64,000 bases of DNA from assembly GCF_016401385.1 (NCBI RefSeq), contig NZ_JAEACF010000001.1, positions 620,001 through 684,000 of the forward strand, given 5' to 3'. The position numbers were made by a program, and so were the translations under genes. How positions within the stretch are numbered: the stretch's first letter is position 1; each line of letters opens with the position of its first letter. A model generated the notes under the pieces. The model was not told the origin of the DNA and made no database searches. It saw only the letters and a list, made by a program, of their open reading frames with translations. Below are positions 57,196 through 64,000 of this stretch, piece by piece. This DNA is from Fictibacillus halophilus (GTDB lineage Bacteria; Bacillota; Bacilli; Bacillales; Fictibacillaceae).

Positions 57196-57240
57196 ACCTC
57201 AGACAAATACAAATTAAAGGAATTTGTATTTGTCAGAAGT
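57196..57240. repeat. Imperfect 20-bp inverted repeat (candidate small repetitive element)
   Basis: 14-bp perfect inner stem GACAAATACAAATT/AATTTGTATTTGTC (57202-57215 with 57221-57234), loop AAAGG, extended with two mismatches to 20 bp. Preceded by GGGGTCTGACC. There is no T-run, so it is not a terminator. It looks like a dispersed hairpin element of Bacillaceae, which cannot be shown from one copy. Confidence 0.5.
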
Positions 57241-57428
57241 ACAAATTTTGCAAACTCTATTCATTAAAATCCTATAACCCCAAGCTAAAATAAGCTATCA
57301 TAACTGCTTGTTTTAGCTTGTTTTTATAAAAAATGGAATAAACATGCAAATATAGTTTGACGAACAAGCATGAAACGGCATATGATTATCTTACCACGTG
57401 GAAATAAGAGGTAATGGAGGAAGTTATT

Positions 57429-58226
57429 ATGTTTTCTGAAGAAAGAAGAGAAAAGATCTTAGAAGTGCTTAAGAATGAAGGACGAGTGCTTGCAAAAGAG
57501 TTATCAGATGCCCTCCAAGTTTCGATCGATTCTATTCGCAGGGACTTATCATCTCTCGAGGATAACGGGCTGCTTAAACGCACGCATGGTGGAGCGATTC
57601 CTGTAACAGAAGTAAAAAAAGGACCTTCATCAAACGCAGTTCGTTTTGGAGAAGGATCTAAGTATGAGAAAGCAATTGCGAAGGAAGCTATAAAGTACAT
57701 CAAAGAAAACGATACCATTTTCCTCAGTGGAGGAGGAATGCACCATGAGATTGTAAAGCATCTTCCCGACTTTCAATTAACCGTTGTGACCAACTCACTT
57801 ACAACAGCTGAAGCACTTCGTGAAAAAGAAAACATCGATCTGTATGTGGTCGGTGGAAAAGTGAAGAAATCAGGCAATATGACGGATGCATTAGTGACAA
57901 ATCTGATCAGTCAGTATTCGTTTGATGTTTCGTTCGCAACAGGTGGTGGGATTTCTGAGAGAGGAATCAGCACGGCAACGCCAGAAGTGGCTGCTTTTAT
58001 GAGTGCGGTTGGAATGGTCTCTCGTAAAACCATTGGTGTTTTTCCGCATTACAAAATAGGGATTAACGCTTTCGCGAAAGTTGGGCCGGTTTCCAATTTA
58101 GACGTCGTGATTACAGATGATGATGCGCCAAGAAATCATCTTTCAGCGATTGAACAACAAGGAGTTAGTGTAGTTATTGCTCAATCAGAAATAAGTCATC
58201 AGCCGTTAGCTTCAGAAACAGAATAA
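57429..58226 (+). CDS. DeoR-family transcriptional regulator
   Basis: 265 residues from ATG 57429, with GGAGGAAG seven bases upstream. The N-terminal DeoR helix-turn-helix (ERREKILEVLKNEGRVLAKELSDALQVSIDSIRRDLSSLEDNGLLKRTHGGAIP) is followed by a sugar-phosphate-binding domain (TIFLSGGGMHHEIVKHLPDFQLTVVTNSLTTAEALRE, VGGKVKKSGNMTDALV). DeoR regulators usually control adjacent sugar-phosphate genes, but none is next to it here, so its targets are elsewhere. A terminator follows. Confidence 0.92.
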   Translation: MFSEERREKILEVLKNEGRVLAKELSDALQVSIDSIRRDLSSLEDNGLLKRTHGGAIPVTEVKKGPSSNAVRFGEGSKYEKAIAKEAIKYIKENDTIFLSGGGMHHEIVKHLPDFQLTVVTNSLTTAEALREKENIDLYVVGGKVKKSGNMTDALVTNLISQYSFDVSFATGGGISERGISTATPEVAAFMSAVGMVSRKTIGVFPHYKIGINAFAKVGPVSNLDVVITDDDAPRNHLSAIEQQGVSVVIAQSEISHQPLASETE

Positions 58227-58239
58227 TTTTCGTATAAAG

Positions 58240-58268
58240 AAAAGACCCCCTAAAATGGAGGTCTTTTT
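58240..58268 (+). terminator. Terminator of the DeoR gene
   Basis: AAAGACCCCC with GGAGGTCTTT (one mismatch), then TTTTATT. Confidence 0.75.
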
Positions 58269-58455
58269 ATTATTTACTCATCATTATATCGGGGTCTCCA
58301 CCTCCGGAGTGAATGATGAATTCACATTTGTAGTATAAGGACTTGAAATAGAGTGTCAGATTTTATAACACATCAAATGTTATGGGTATCAGATTATCTT
58401 ATTCTTAGAAAAGAGAGAGGTTCAGTGAATCAAAATCTGAAATGAGGTGAACACG

Positions 58456-58629
58456 TTGCTGCATTCTTCTCATTTTTCATCAGAAGAAAAGCTCATGATT
58501 CGTGAACTGAAAAAGAAGATTAGGCTTGAATCTGATGTATTAGAAAAAAAGGAGCTTGAACGACAGCTCAATAACCTGATTGAAAAAGCTTTTATAAAAA
58601 AGCAGTTGATTAGGCGTAAGCAACTTTAA
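58456..58629 (+). CDS. Small coiled-coil hypothetical protein
   Basis: 57 residues from TTG 58456, five bases after GAGGTGA (GTG 58447 overlaps that site). The chain is almost entirely charged helix (SSEEKLMIRELKKKIRLESDVLEKKELERQLNNLIEKAF) and would form a coiled coil. A nested hairpin lies 140 bases upstream. No family recognised. Confidence 0.5.
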   Translation: MLHSSHFSSEEKLMIRELKKKIRLESDVLEKKELERQLNNLIEKAFIKKQLIRRKQL

Positions 58630-58787
58630 GCACTGTATTACTCTATAGAAAACACTTTAAAGAAACTGAATTAACTGTCTTTTTTATAAGGTAGTGACAT
58701 TTTGTGATTGTGTATGTTAAAGTGACACTAGTCTTTTTCAGATGGACGATTTAGTTTTTTAGGTTTTCTTTAGGGAGTGAACACAGC

Positions 58788-60109
58788 ATGAATCAAAACA
58801 CAGCATTGAAAAAAGATATTGGGCTTTCTGTAGCCATGTCCATCGTTATTGGAACGGTTATTGGATCAGGGATTTTTATGAAACCTGGAAGTGTTCTAGA
58901 ATATACAGGGAATTCTAATCTTGCACTATTAGCCTGGGCTCTAGGAGGATTGATCACGTTAGCAGGTGGTTTAACGATTGCTGAAGTGGCGACGCAGATT
59001 CCTAAGACAGGTGGTTTGTATGTCTATATGGAAGAAGTATACGGTAAGCTTTGGGGATACTTGAGCGGTTGGGTTCAGACTGTTATTTATGGTCCGGCGG
59101 TAATCGGGGCTCTAGGCTTATACTTTGGTTCCTTATTGGTTCACTTATTCTCGTGGGAAGAGTCCTTTGGGCCTTGGATTGGAATAGGTACTGTACTTTT
59201 TCTCACTGTCATTAATAACTTCGGTACGAAGTATGGAGGTTTTATACAAAATTTATTTACGATAGGAAAATTGGTTCCGATCGGACTAATCATTATTTTT
59301 GGGATAACACAAGGAAATGAACAAATCTTAAATGCTTCAACTGAAGCAGTTGTTGAAATATCAATGGGTGCAGCGATCCTTGCGACACTTTTCGCTTATG
59401 ATGGATGGTTGATGGTTGGATTCGTAGCAGGTGAGATGAAGGATCCCGGAAAAACGTTACCTAAAGCCATCATTGGAGGAATCTTAGTCGTAATGGCAGC
59501 CTATTTGTTAGTTAATGTTGCACTGCTTCACATATTGCCTGCATCAGAGATCGTAAGACTAGGAGAGAATTCTGCCGCATCAGCTGCAACGATTCTTTTC
59601 GGGCCACTAGGTGGGAAGTTAATAGCTGTCGGCATCGCAGTATCGATCTTTGGCTGTCTAAACGGTAAGATCTTAACCATTCCTCGTGTTCCATTTGCTA
59701 TGGCAGAACGAAATCAGCTTCCGATGGCAAAAACGTTTAGCAAAGTCAGTGAAAAATATGGTACACCTATCGCTGCTACGTATTTGCAAGTCGTGATCGC
59801 GATCATCATGATGATCGTAACTGATCCAGATTATTTATCAGAAATGGCTATATTTGCTGTATATATTTTTTATATTTTTGCTTTTTATGCCGTGTTTAAA
59901 CTGCGTAAACGCAATAAAGACCAAAAGCGAGTCTATAGCGTACCGTTATTTCCAGTGATTCCTTTTTCGCTATTTTAGGCTCTTTGTATATTGTAGTCGC
60001 GACTATAGTCAACGATCCTTTTGATAGTTTCACAGCTATCTTTATAACAGTTGCTGGACTGCCTGTTTTTTATTGGCTAGAGCGGAATCGAAAACAAGAC
60101 TCCTTATAA
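58788..60109 (+). pseudogene. Amino-acid permease (APC family, SteT-like) broken by a single-base frameshift
   Basis: The first 396 codons encode an APC-family transporter (VAMSIVIGTVIGSGIFMKPGSVL, consensus helix 1) with eleven or so membrane helices, ending abruptly at TAG 59976-59978 (VIPFSLF then stop). In the next frame translation continues without a break for 44 codons, GGC 59978 to TAA 60109, as GSLYIVVATIVNDPFDSFTA, the expected last helix of this family. CCT-TTTTC-GCT has five T residues where six would keep the frame (giving PFFAILGSLY). SteT-type serine/threonine exchangers are about 440 residues, matching the restored length. It is either a real frameshift or a sequencing error in the T-run. 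Confidence 0.8.
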
Positions 60110-60123
60110 GGGTCTTGTTTTTT
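60091..60123 (+). terminator. Terminator of the permease gene
   Basis: AAAACAAGAC/GTCTTGTTTT stem followed by TTTAC; the stem overlaps the end of the permease frame. Confidence 0.75.
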
Positions 60124-60130
60124 ACAGTGT

Positions 60131-60162
60131 AAAAAAACCCGCCTAATACATCAGGCGGGTCA
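60131..60162 (-). terminator. Terminator of the SEC-C gene
   Basis: ACCCGCCT/AGGCGGGT stem; on the minus strand it is followed by seven T residues (TTTTTTTACACTG). Confidence 0.9.
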
Positions 60163-60175
60163 GTCGAGAAATCGT

Positions 60176-61204
60176 TTATACGCTTAATAGTTCTTTCATT
60201 TCACGATATCGTGAGGATAGACTAGCAGGTGAAACACCATATTTTTTTGCCGTTTCTGCTTGAGTAGAAGCGATTCCTCTAATATCTTTTGACACGAGAT
60301 AGTCAAGGGCAGCCGCATAAATTTCTTCTTTACGAATAGCAGGCTTGCTTTCTGTAACGTACTCGCTCCAAAGCTTTTCTGCTTCTTTTACAACTTCTGT
60401 CTCGGCATTCGCTTTAACGAGCTCCGTTACAGCATTGTATTTTTCATCTTTTAAATCAGTTGCATCTTCTGCTTTTTCAACTTTGGTAGAAGTAGCGTCA
60501 GTTTCCTTCTTCTCAGGTTGAGATTGAGGTACACCATCACTAATATCAATCAAAGCGAGCTGAAGTACAGCAGGAAATTCGCTCTTGAATGTTTCTTTTG
60601 GATCGTTTTGAGGCTGAATCTTTTCTATTGCTGCTTTTAACGGTGGTAATTCAGTCATTGGCATTTCCACATATCCAACATAAAACTCATGGTTGATACC
60701 GTTTGAAACGAGTGTTCCAAGTAGAGCACTTTCTGTTTTTGGCTTTTCAGCAGCGTTGATTGTTACATCATAAACAGCTTCTGTCCAAATATCCTGTACA
60801 GTAAAGATGAATCCAGTCTTTTGCTCTAAAACTTTATACAGAGATGGTGTTGCTGTTGTCCAGCCAGCTAGTATTTCCGCTACTTCTGGTTTAACAGAAT
60901 TCTTCACTTTTTCTACATAAAGCTCTACAGGTGTTTTGTTATCCTTTATCTCTGAGCAGAAAATTTCCCAACAAACGGCAATGTTTGCGTATGTTTGTTC
61001 TTGCTCTTTAGCAACCGGGTACTTTTTCACGTACTTAGATGTACGTGCAGCTAAATCCTGCTGATAGTTTTCCAGGGCATATTTAATGAGTCCTTCTTGA
61101 TGAAAGGATACTTCACGTGTTTGCTCTTCTTTATGTAAGCAACATTTTTTATATTTTTTTCCGCTGCCACAATAGCACGGATCATTTCTTCCTATCATTG
61201 ACAT
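60176..61204 (-). CDS. SEC-C-domain protein with a C-terminal helix-turn-helix-like end
   Basis: 342 residues from ATG 61204, with TGGAGGAA upstream. The N-terminus is a SEC-C zinc finger (GRNDPCYCGSGKKYKKCCLHK). A long helical central region follows, then a Glu/Lys-rich linker (about residues 230-260). The last 35 residues (IRGIASTQAETAKKYGVSPASLSSRYREMKELL) resemble a helix-turn-helix of the sigma/Psq kind. Function unknown; SEC-C domains bind zinc and often protein partners such as SecB. It is convergent with the permease gene. Confidence 0.8.
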   Translation of the reverse strand: MSMIGRNDPCYCGSGKKYKKCCLHKEEQTREVSFHQEGLIKYALENYQQDLAARTSKYVKKYPVAKEQEQTYANIAVCWEIFCSEIKDNKTPVELYVEKVKNSVKPEVAEILAGWTTATPSLYKVLEQKTGFIFTVQDIWTEAVYDVTINAAEKPKTESALLGTLVSNGINHEFYVGYVEMPMTELPPLKAAIEKIQPQNDPKETFKSEFPAVLQLALIDISDGVPQSQPEKKETDATSTKVEKAEDATDLKDEKYNAVTELVKANAETEVVKEAEKLWSEYVTESKPAIRKEEIYAAALDYLVSKDIRGIASTQAETAKKYGVSPASLSSRYREMKELLSV

Positions 61205-61398
61205 GCTATTCCTCCAGTAAACCACTTACTTATCCTGTACATACTAGCATAAATCGGTTTTTTTTCAAACTACAAATCATCAGACACTATTTTATCATAA
61301 AAATGTCATAGAAAAAATCATTCAATAGGTTGGTTTTTTTGGGAACTGAAACCTTTTTCATATAAAAAGCGTCTAAGCGAAAAAGGGGGAATTACGAT

Positions 61399-62310
61399 AT
61401 GTGGAAGAGATGGGAATTGTGGGTATTCATTGCGGTACTTTTGTTAAGTGCATGCAGCAATGGCGGAAGTTCGAAAAGTGATAAAGCTGTAGATCGAGAT
61501 AGTGGCAGCAGTCATTCAGAAGCAAAGATGGATTCTTCTACAAATGAAGAAAGTCAAAATACTAAATCAAATAAAAGTAAAGAAGAGCAACAAATGAAGA
61601 ATCAAAGAAAAGTTATTTATCATGCTGATATTGAGATTACAGTGGATAATTTGCAACCTTCGATGGAAGCAGTTCGAAAAACGTTAGAGAACACCGGCGG
61701 ATATATGGTGGAGTCGAACACGAGTACAGGTGAAAAGGGTTATGAATCTGGTGTGATGGTTGTTCGTGTTCCAATGAAAAGTTTTCGTCTCTTTTTAGAT
61801 GATGTTCGAAGTTTAAGTAAAGGTACCCCACACGAAAATGTTCGTGGAGAAGATGTTACAGAAGAATACGTGGACCTGTCTTCACGCTTGAAAGCCAAAC
61901 AACAAGTAAGAGAACGTCTTGAGGCTTTTATGAAGGAGGCACAGAAAACAGAAGACTTATTGAAGATATCAGCTGACCTTGCTGCAGTGCAGGAAGAGAT
62001 AGAGCAGGTAGAGGGACGTTTGAACTTTCTAAAAAATCAAAGTGATTATTCAACCGTTACGATACAATTCGAAGTAAAGAATTTAAAAGCGCAAGAACTT
62101 CAAACAGAAGGGTTAAATACGTGGGCAAAAACGAAGGTTCTTTTTATGGATACGGTGAACTTTTTAATGTCTGCGATCTCGTTAATTGTGGTGAGTCTAT
62201 TGGGATTAGCACCGATATGGCTAATCGTAGCAATTGTGCTTTATGTGTGGTGGCTTAAACGTAAAAAAGAACAAAAGAAAAAGCCGGAATCACCGACATC
62301 TTTGACTTAG
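61399..62310 (+). CDS. DUF4349-domain lipoprotein
   Basis: 303 residues. The signal peptide ends in lipobox LSAC with Cys19, so it is a membrane-anchored lipoprotein. After a Ser/Lys/Glu linker, residues about 75-245 form the DUF4349 domain (KVIYHADIEITVDNLQPSMEAVRKTLENTGGYMVESNTSTG, RVPMKSFRLFLDDV, ENVRGEDVTEEYVDLSSRLKAKQ), with a coiled coil (EEIEQVEGRLNFLKNQSDYSTVTIQFE). A final membrane helix (near 255-280) and a basic tail complete it. Function unknown; it is widespread in Firmicutes. GGGGGAA precedes the ATG. Confidence 0.85.
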   Translation: MWKRWELWVFIAVLLLSACSNGGSSKSDKAVDRDSGSSHSEAKMDSSTNEESQNTKSNKSKEEQQMKNQRKVIYHADIEITVDNLQPSMEAVRKTLENTGGYMVESNTSTGEKGYESGVMVVRVPMKSFRLFLDDVRSLSKGTPHENVRGEDVTEEYVDLSSRLKAKQQVRERLEAFMKEAQKTEDLLKISADLAAVQEEIEQVEGRLNFLKNQSDYSTVTIQFEVKNLKAQELQTEGLNTWAKTKVLFMDTVNFLMSAISLIVVSLLGLAPIWLIVAIVLYVWWLKRKKEQKKKPESPTSLT

Positions 62311-62348
62311 AACACATGTTTTAACCTGTCAGTAACTGGGACGTCAGA

Positions 62349-62398
62349 AACACCCTCTGCAGCACGGATTGTTGATCCGTTTGCTGAAAGGGTGTTTT
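62349..62398 (+). terminator. Terminator after the DUF4349 gene
   Basis: AACACCCT/AGGGTGTT outer stem with a paired interior (CAGCACGGAT with ATCCGTTTGCTG), then TTTTGG. Confidence 0.75.
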
Positions 62399-62441
62399 GG
62401 CTTTTACGGCACCTTTTTAAGTGGAGTGCCGTTTAAAAGCG

Positions 62442-62672
62442 CTAACTGAGAAACGCTTTGTATTCTGCGCTTAATCTCATAAATCGTTCTTTATCTTTTG
62501 TATCCAAGGCAATGTCAATTTCTCTCTCATAATACTCTTTGTAATAATTGTGAAGGGCCTCATCTAATACCATTTGGGCAATAAGGCTGAAGGCAAATGG
62601 GTCTCTTTTTTGTTGTTTGTATTGCACCATTTCATTTTGGTTCTTGTTAAAAGAAGCGTTTTTGTCTTTCAT
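62442..62672 (-). CDS. IDEAL-domain protein
   Basis: 76 residues with AAGGAGGG upstream of the ATG. Residues 26-76 (DPFAFSLIAQMVLDEALHNYYKEYYEREIDIALDTKDKERFMRLSAEYKAFL) match the IDEAL domain, a small helical module found at the end of ComK-related and other Bacillus proteins. Its partner is unknown. A hairpin (GGCAC/GTGCC, 62410-62431) lies just downstream; it has no clear T-run. Confidence 0.78.
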   Translation of the reverse strand: MKDKNASFNKNQNEMVQYKQQKRDPFAFSLIAQMVLDEALHNYYKEYYEREIDIALDTKDKERFMRLSAEYKAFLS

Positions 62673-62992
62673 CCTGTTTCCCTCCTTAAAATTATCTCCC
62701 TATCCAATTAACCTTTTATGTTTCTAGGTTTCTACTAGTATACTGAGCAAGATGCTTAATGACAACCATTTTGTTTGAAAATTCAGAAAAAATTTCTTTA
62801 TTGCTTCTAAAGTACCCTGTTTTCACCACCTTCTGGTAAAAATGTTAATGATTTGTCATCTTTATTTCTGGTTGCATCTTTTTGTTACAATTGTTTAATT
62901 TCTATGTTTTTTATGTTGTAATAGTGTGTTAGTTATTATTTCCCCGTATTTAAAGAGGGTTAAACTTTTTGAAACACGTAACCTAAAAAATA
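62673..62992. other. Gene-free A/T-rich region upstream of the TPP riboswitch
   Basis: About 320 bases with no plausible gene on either strand. It must hold the promoter of the IDEAL gene near its left end; nothing else is recognised until the thiD promoter at 62993. Confidence 0.5.
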
Positions 62993-63022
62993 TTGACATT
63001 ATTGTTTATGTATGAGTAGGAT
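62993..63022 (+). promoter_or_regulatory. Promoter of the TPP riboswitch/thiD transcript
   Basis: TTGACA (62993-62998), 18-base spacer, TAGGAT (63017-63022), about 25 bases before the riboswitch begins. Confidence 0.55.
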
Positions 63023-63045
63023 TGTGTTAACTCAATAATGTTATT

Positions 63046-63139
63046 TCGCTAGGGGTGCTTATTTTAAGCTGAGAGAAGGTTGTGACCTTTGACCCTTTGA
63101 ACCTGATCCAGTTCATACTGGCGTAGGGAAGCGGTGTGG
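63046..63139 (+). promoter_or_regulatory. TPP riboswitch (THI box)
   Basis: Contains the conserved THI-box pieces in order: AGGGGTGCTT at 63051, CTGAGAGAAGG near 63069, ACCCTTTGAACCTGATC (63092 onward), and CTGGCGTAGGGAAG near 63118. It binds thiamine pyrophosphate. The terminator at 63173 acts as its expression platform, so thiD is turned down when TPP is plentiful. Confidence 0.95.
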
Positions 63140-63172
63140 ATGAATAAAAGTTTCCTTTATGATTTGAAATGT

Positions 63173-63207
63173 AAAGCCACCCGCTAATTAGCGGGTGGCT
63201 TTTTTGC
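63173..63207 (+). terminator. Riboswitch-controlled terminator before thiD
   Basis: AAAGCCACCCGCT/AGCGGGTGGCTTT stem with an AATT loop, then TTTGC, ending 26 bases before the thiD start. Confidence 0.9.
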
Positions 63208-63232
63208 ATAGACAACTAGGAGGTATGAGTAT

Positions 63233-64000
63233 ATGGGACAACTTATTAAGGTGAGTAAAGCACTTACGATCGCAGGATCAGATAGTGGAGGTGGCGCAGG
63301 CATTCAGGCCGATTTAAAGACATTTCAGGAATTAGGTGTATATGGTATGTCGGTTCTTACCGCCGTCACTGCACAGAACACGACTGGTGTCCAAGGGGTA
63401 TTTCCGGTTTCAATTGAAGGGTTGGAAGCTCAGTTAGCGTCTATAGCTAGTGACTTGACACCTGATGCCATTAAGACAGGCATGCTTTTTTCAGGTGAGT
63501 ATATTGAGAGAACAGCTTATATGATAAGAAAATTCGCATGGGAAAACGTAGTGGTGGATCCTGTTATGGTCGCAAAAGGGGGTGCAACGTTGTTAGGTGA
63601 GGAAGCACTCCATGCTATGAAAACATGTATGCTCCAACTCGCAAAAATAGTCACACCTAACATTCCGGAAGCAGAAGCGCTAACAGGTATAGAGATAAAC
63701 AGCCCAGAGGCAAGAGAAGAAGCGGCGAGAGTCTTGTTTGACGCTGGTGCTGATCATGTTGTAGTAAAGGGCGGACATTTTGGAAACGGTGATTTTGTAA
63801 CAGATCTAGTTTTTAATGGCATAGAGATGTTTGAACTTATAGAGAAGCGGATCCAAACGAAAAATACACACGGAACAGGCTGTACGTTTTCAGCAGCTTT
63901 GGCAGCTGAACTTGCATATGGGAGAAAACCAGAAAGTGCGATAGTGAATGCTAAGAAATATATACAAACTGCAATTGAACATGGAATCGATGTTGGTTCG
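63233..64000 (+). CDS. thiD: Hydroxymethylpyrimidine/phosphomethylpyrimidine kinase ThiD (3' end outside the window)
   Basis: The first 256 codons of an open frame that leaves the window. ALTIAGSDSGGGAGIQADLKTFQELGVYGMSVLTAVTAQNT is the ThiD signature, with TKNTHGTGCTFSAALAAELAYG forming the ribokinase-type ATP/anion hole (GTGC). It phosphorylates HMP twice to HMP-PP for thiamine synthesis. Nearly complete: ThiD proteins are about 265-270 residues. AGGAGG lies eight bases before ATG 63233; an ATG at 63225 is out of frame. Control is by the TPP riboswitch upstream. Confidence 0.96.
   Translation, partial: MGQLIKVSKALTIAGSDSGGGAGIQADLKTFQELGVYGMSVLTAVTAQNTTGVQGVFPVSIEGLEAQLASIASDLTPDAIKTGMLFSGEYIERTAYMIRKFAWENVVVDPVMVAKGGATLLGEEALHAMKTCMLQLAKIVTPNIPEAEALTGIEINSPEAREEAARVLFDAGADHVVVKGGHFGNGDFVTDLVFNGIEMFELIEKRIQTKNTHGTGCTFSAALAAELAYGRKPESAIVNAKKYIQTAIEHGIDVGS

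Noticed and set aside
1..64000. CRISPR arrays, rRNA, tRNA, insertion sequences, defence islands
   Set aside because: No repeat-spacer arrays, rRNA or tRNA-like sequence, transposase or recognisable defence genes were seen anywhere in the window.

Overview
The window looks like ordinary chromosome from a low-GC, Gram-positive, spore-former-type Bacillaceae (a Bacillus/Fictibacillus-like organism; the genus is a guess). The evidence is strong GGAGG-type ribosome binding sites with frequent TTG/GTG starts, compact rho-independent terminators, and typical Bacillus families: intracellular subtilisin, YkvI, YitT, IDEAL, FbpA-like, YteA, DUF2512 and COG4832 proteins. I see no rRNA, tRNA, CRISPR array, insertion sequence or complete prophage.

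Layout. 1-381: 5' part of a CorA-type Mg2+ channel gene (minus strand). 627-3837: a minus-strand unit encoding a secreted protein with eight 28-residue repeats, then an OmpR-type response regulator and a sensor kinase; paired direct repeats upstream look like the regulator's own boxes. 4150-6822: an acyl-CoA dehydrogenase-like flavoprotein, two VOC-fold proteins and small membrane or secreted peptides. 6864-9348: a TetR regulator and a two-gene ABC-2 exporter, read from a promoter bracketed by two identical palindromic operators. 9509-16194: DUF4395 protein, thioesterase, peroxiredoxin-like protein, a secreted and an intracellular subtilisin, an MBL-fold hydrolase and a cupin. 16422-20921: thioredoxin-like protein, COG0523 GTPase, GyrI-like protein with membrane-protein neighbours, haloacid dehalogenase and a LapA-like protein.

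21062-27309 is a sugar (probably maltodextrin or other oligosaccharide) operon: LacI regulator, amylo-alpha-1,6-glucosidase-type debranching enzyme, lipoprotein and two permeases but no ATPase. It carries a cre-like site and LacI-type palindromes. 27475-29079 is bioY-bioB behind a BirA-like operator, followed by a terminator that overlaps the ribosome binding site of an MscS channel gene. 30040-38930 holds ion and amino-acid transporters, an FbpA-like peptide, a phospholipid methyltransferase-like protein, a Nif3 protein, a small tyrosine recombinase, YitT and a HAD phosphatase. 39190-46568 holds a large uncharacterised membrane protein, an NlpC/P60 endopeptidase, a site-2 protease homologue, GNAT and HD-GYP proteins. 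46874-57186 holds YteA, a LysE exporter, isochorismatase, MazG-like protein, alpha/beta hydrolase, an NCS2 permease, an orphan FlgM and holin, a diguanylate cyclase and YkvI. 57429-64000 holds a DeoR regulator, an amino-acid permease gene with a frameshift, a SEC-C protein, a DUF4349 lipoprotein, an IDEAL protein and a TPP riboswitch controlling thiD (cut by the window end).

The most unusual items are the 28-residue repeat protein with its two-component system and candidate boxes, the twin operators at the ABC exporter, the bioB terminator that contains the mscS ribosome binding site, the orphan FlgM pair, and the permease frameshift. I did not find a clear-cut undescribed multi-gene system. 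All family assignments are from reading motifs by eye; no database search was run.
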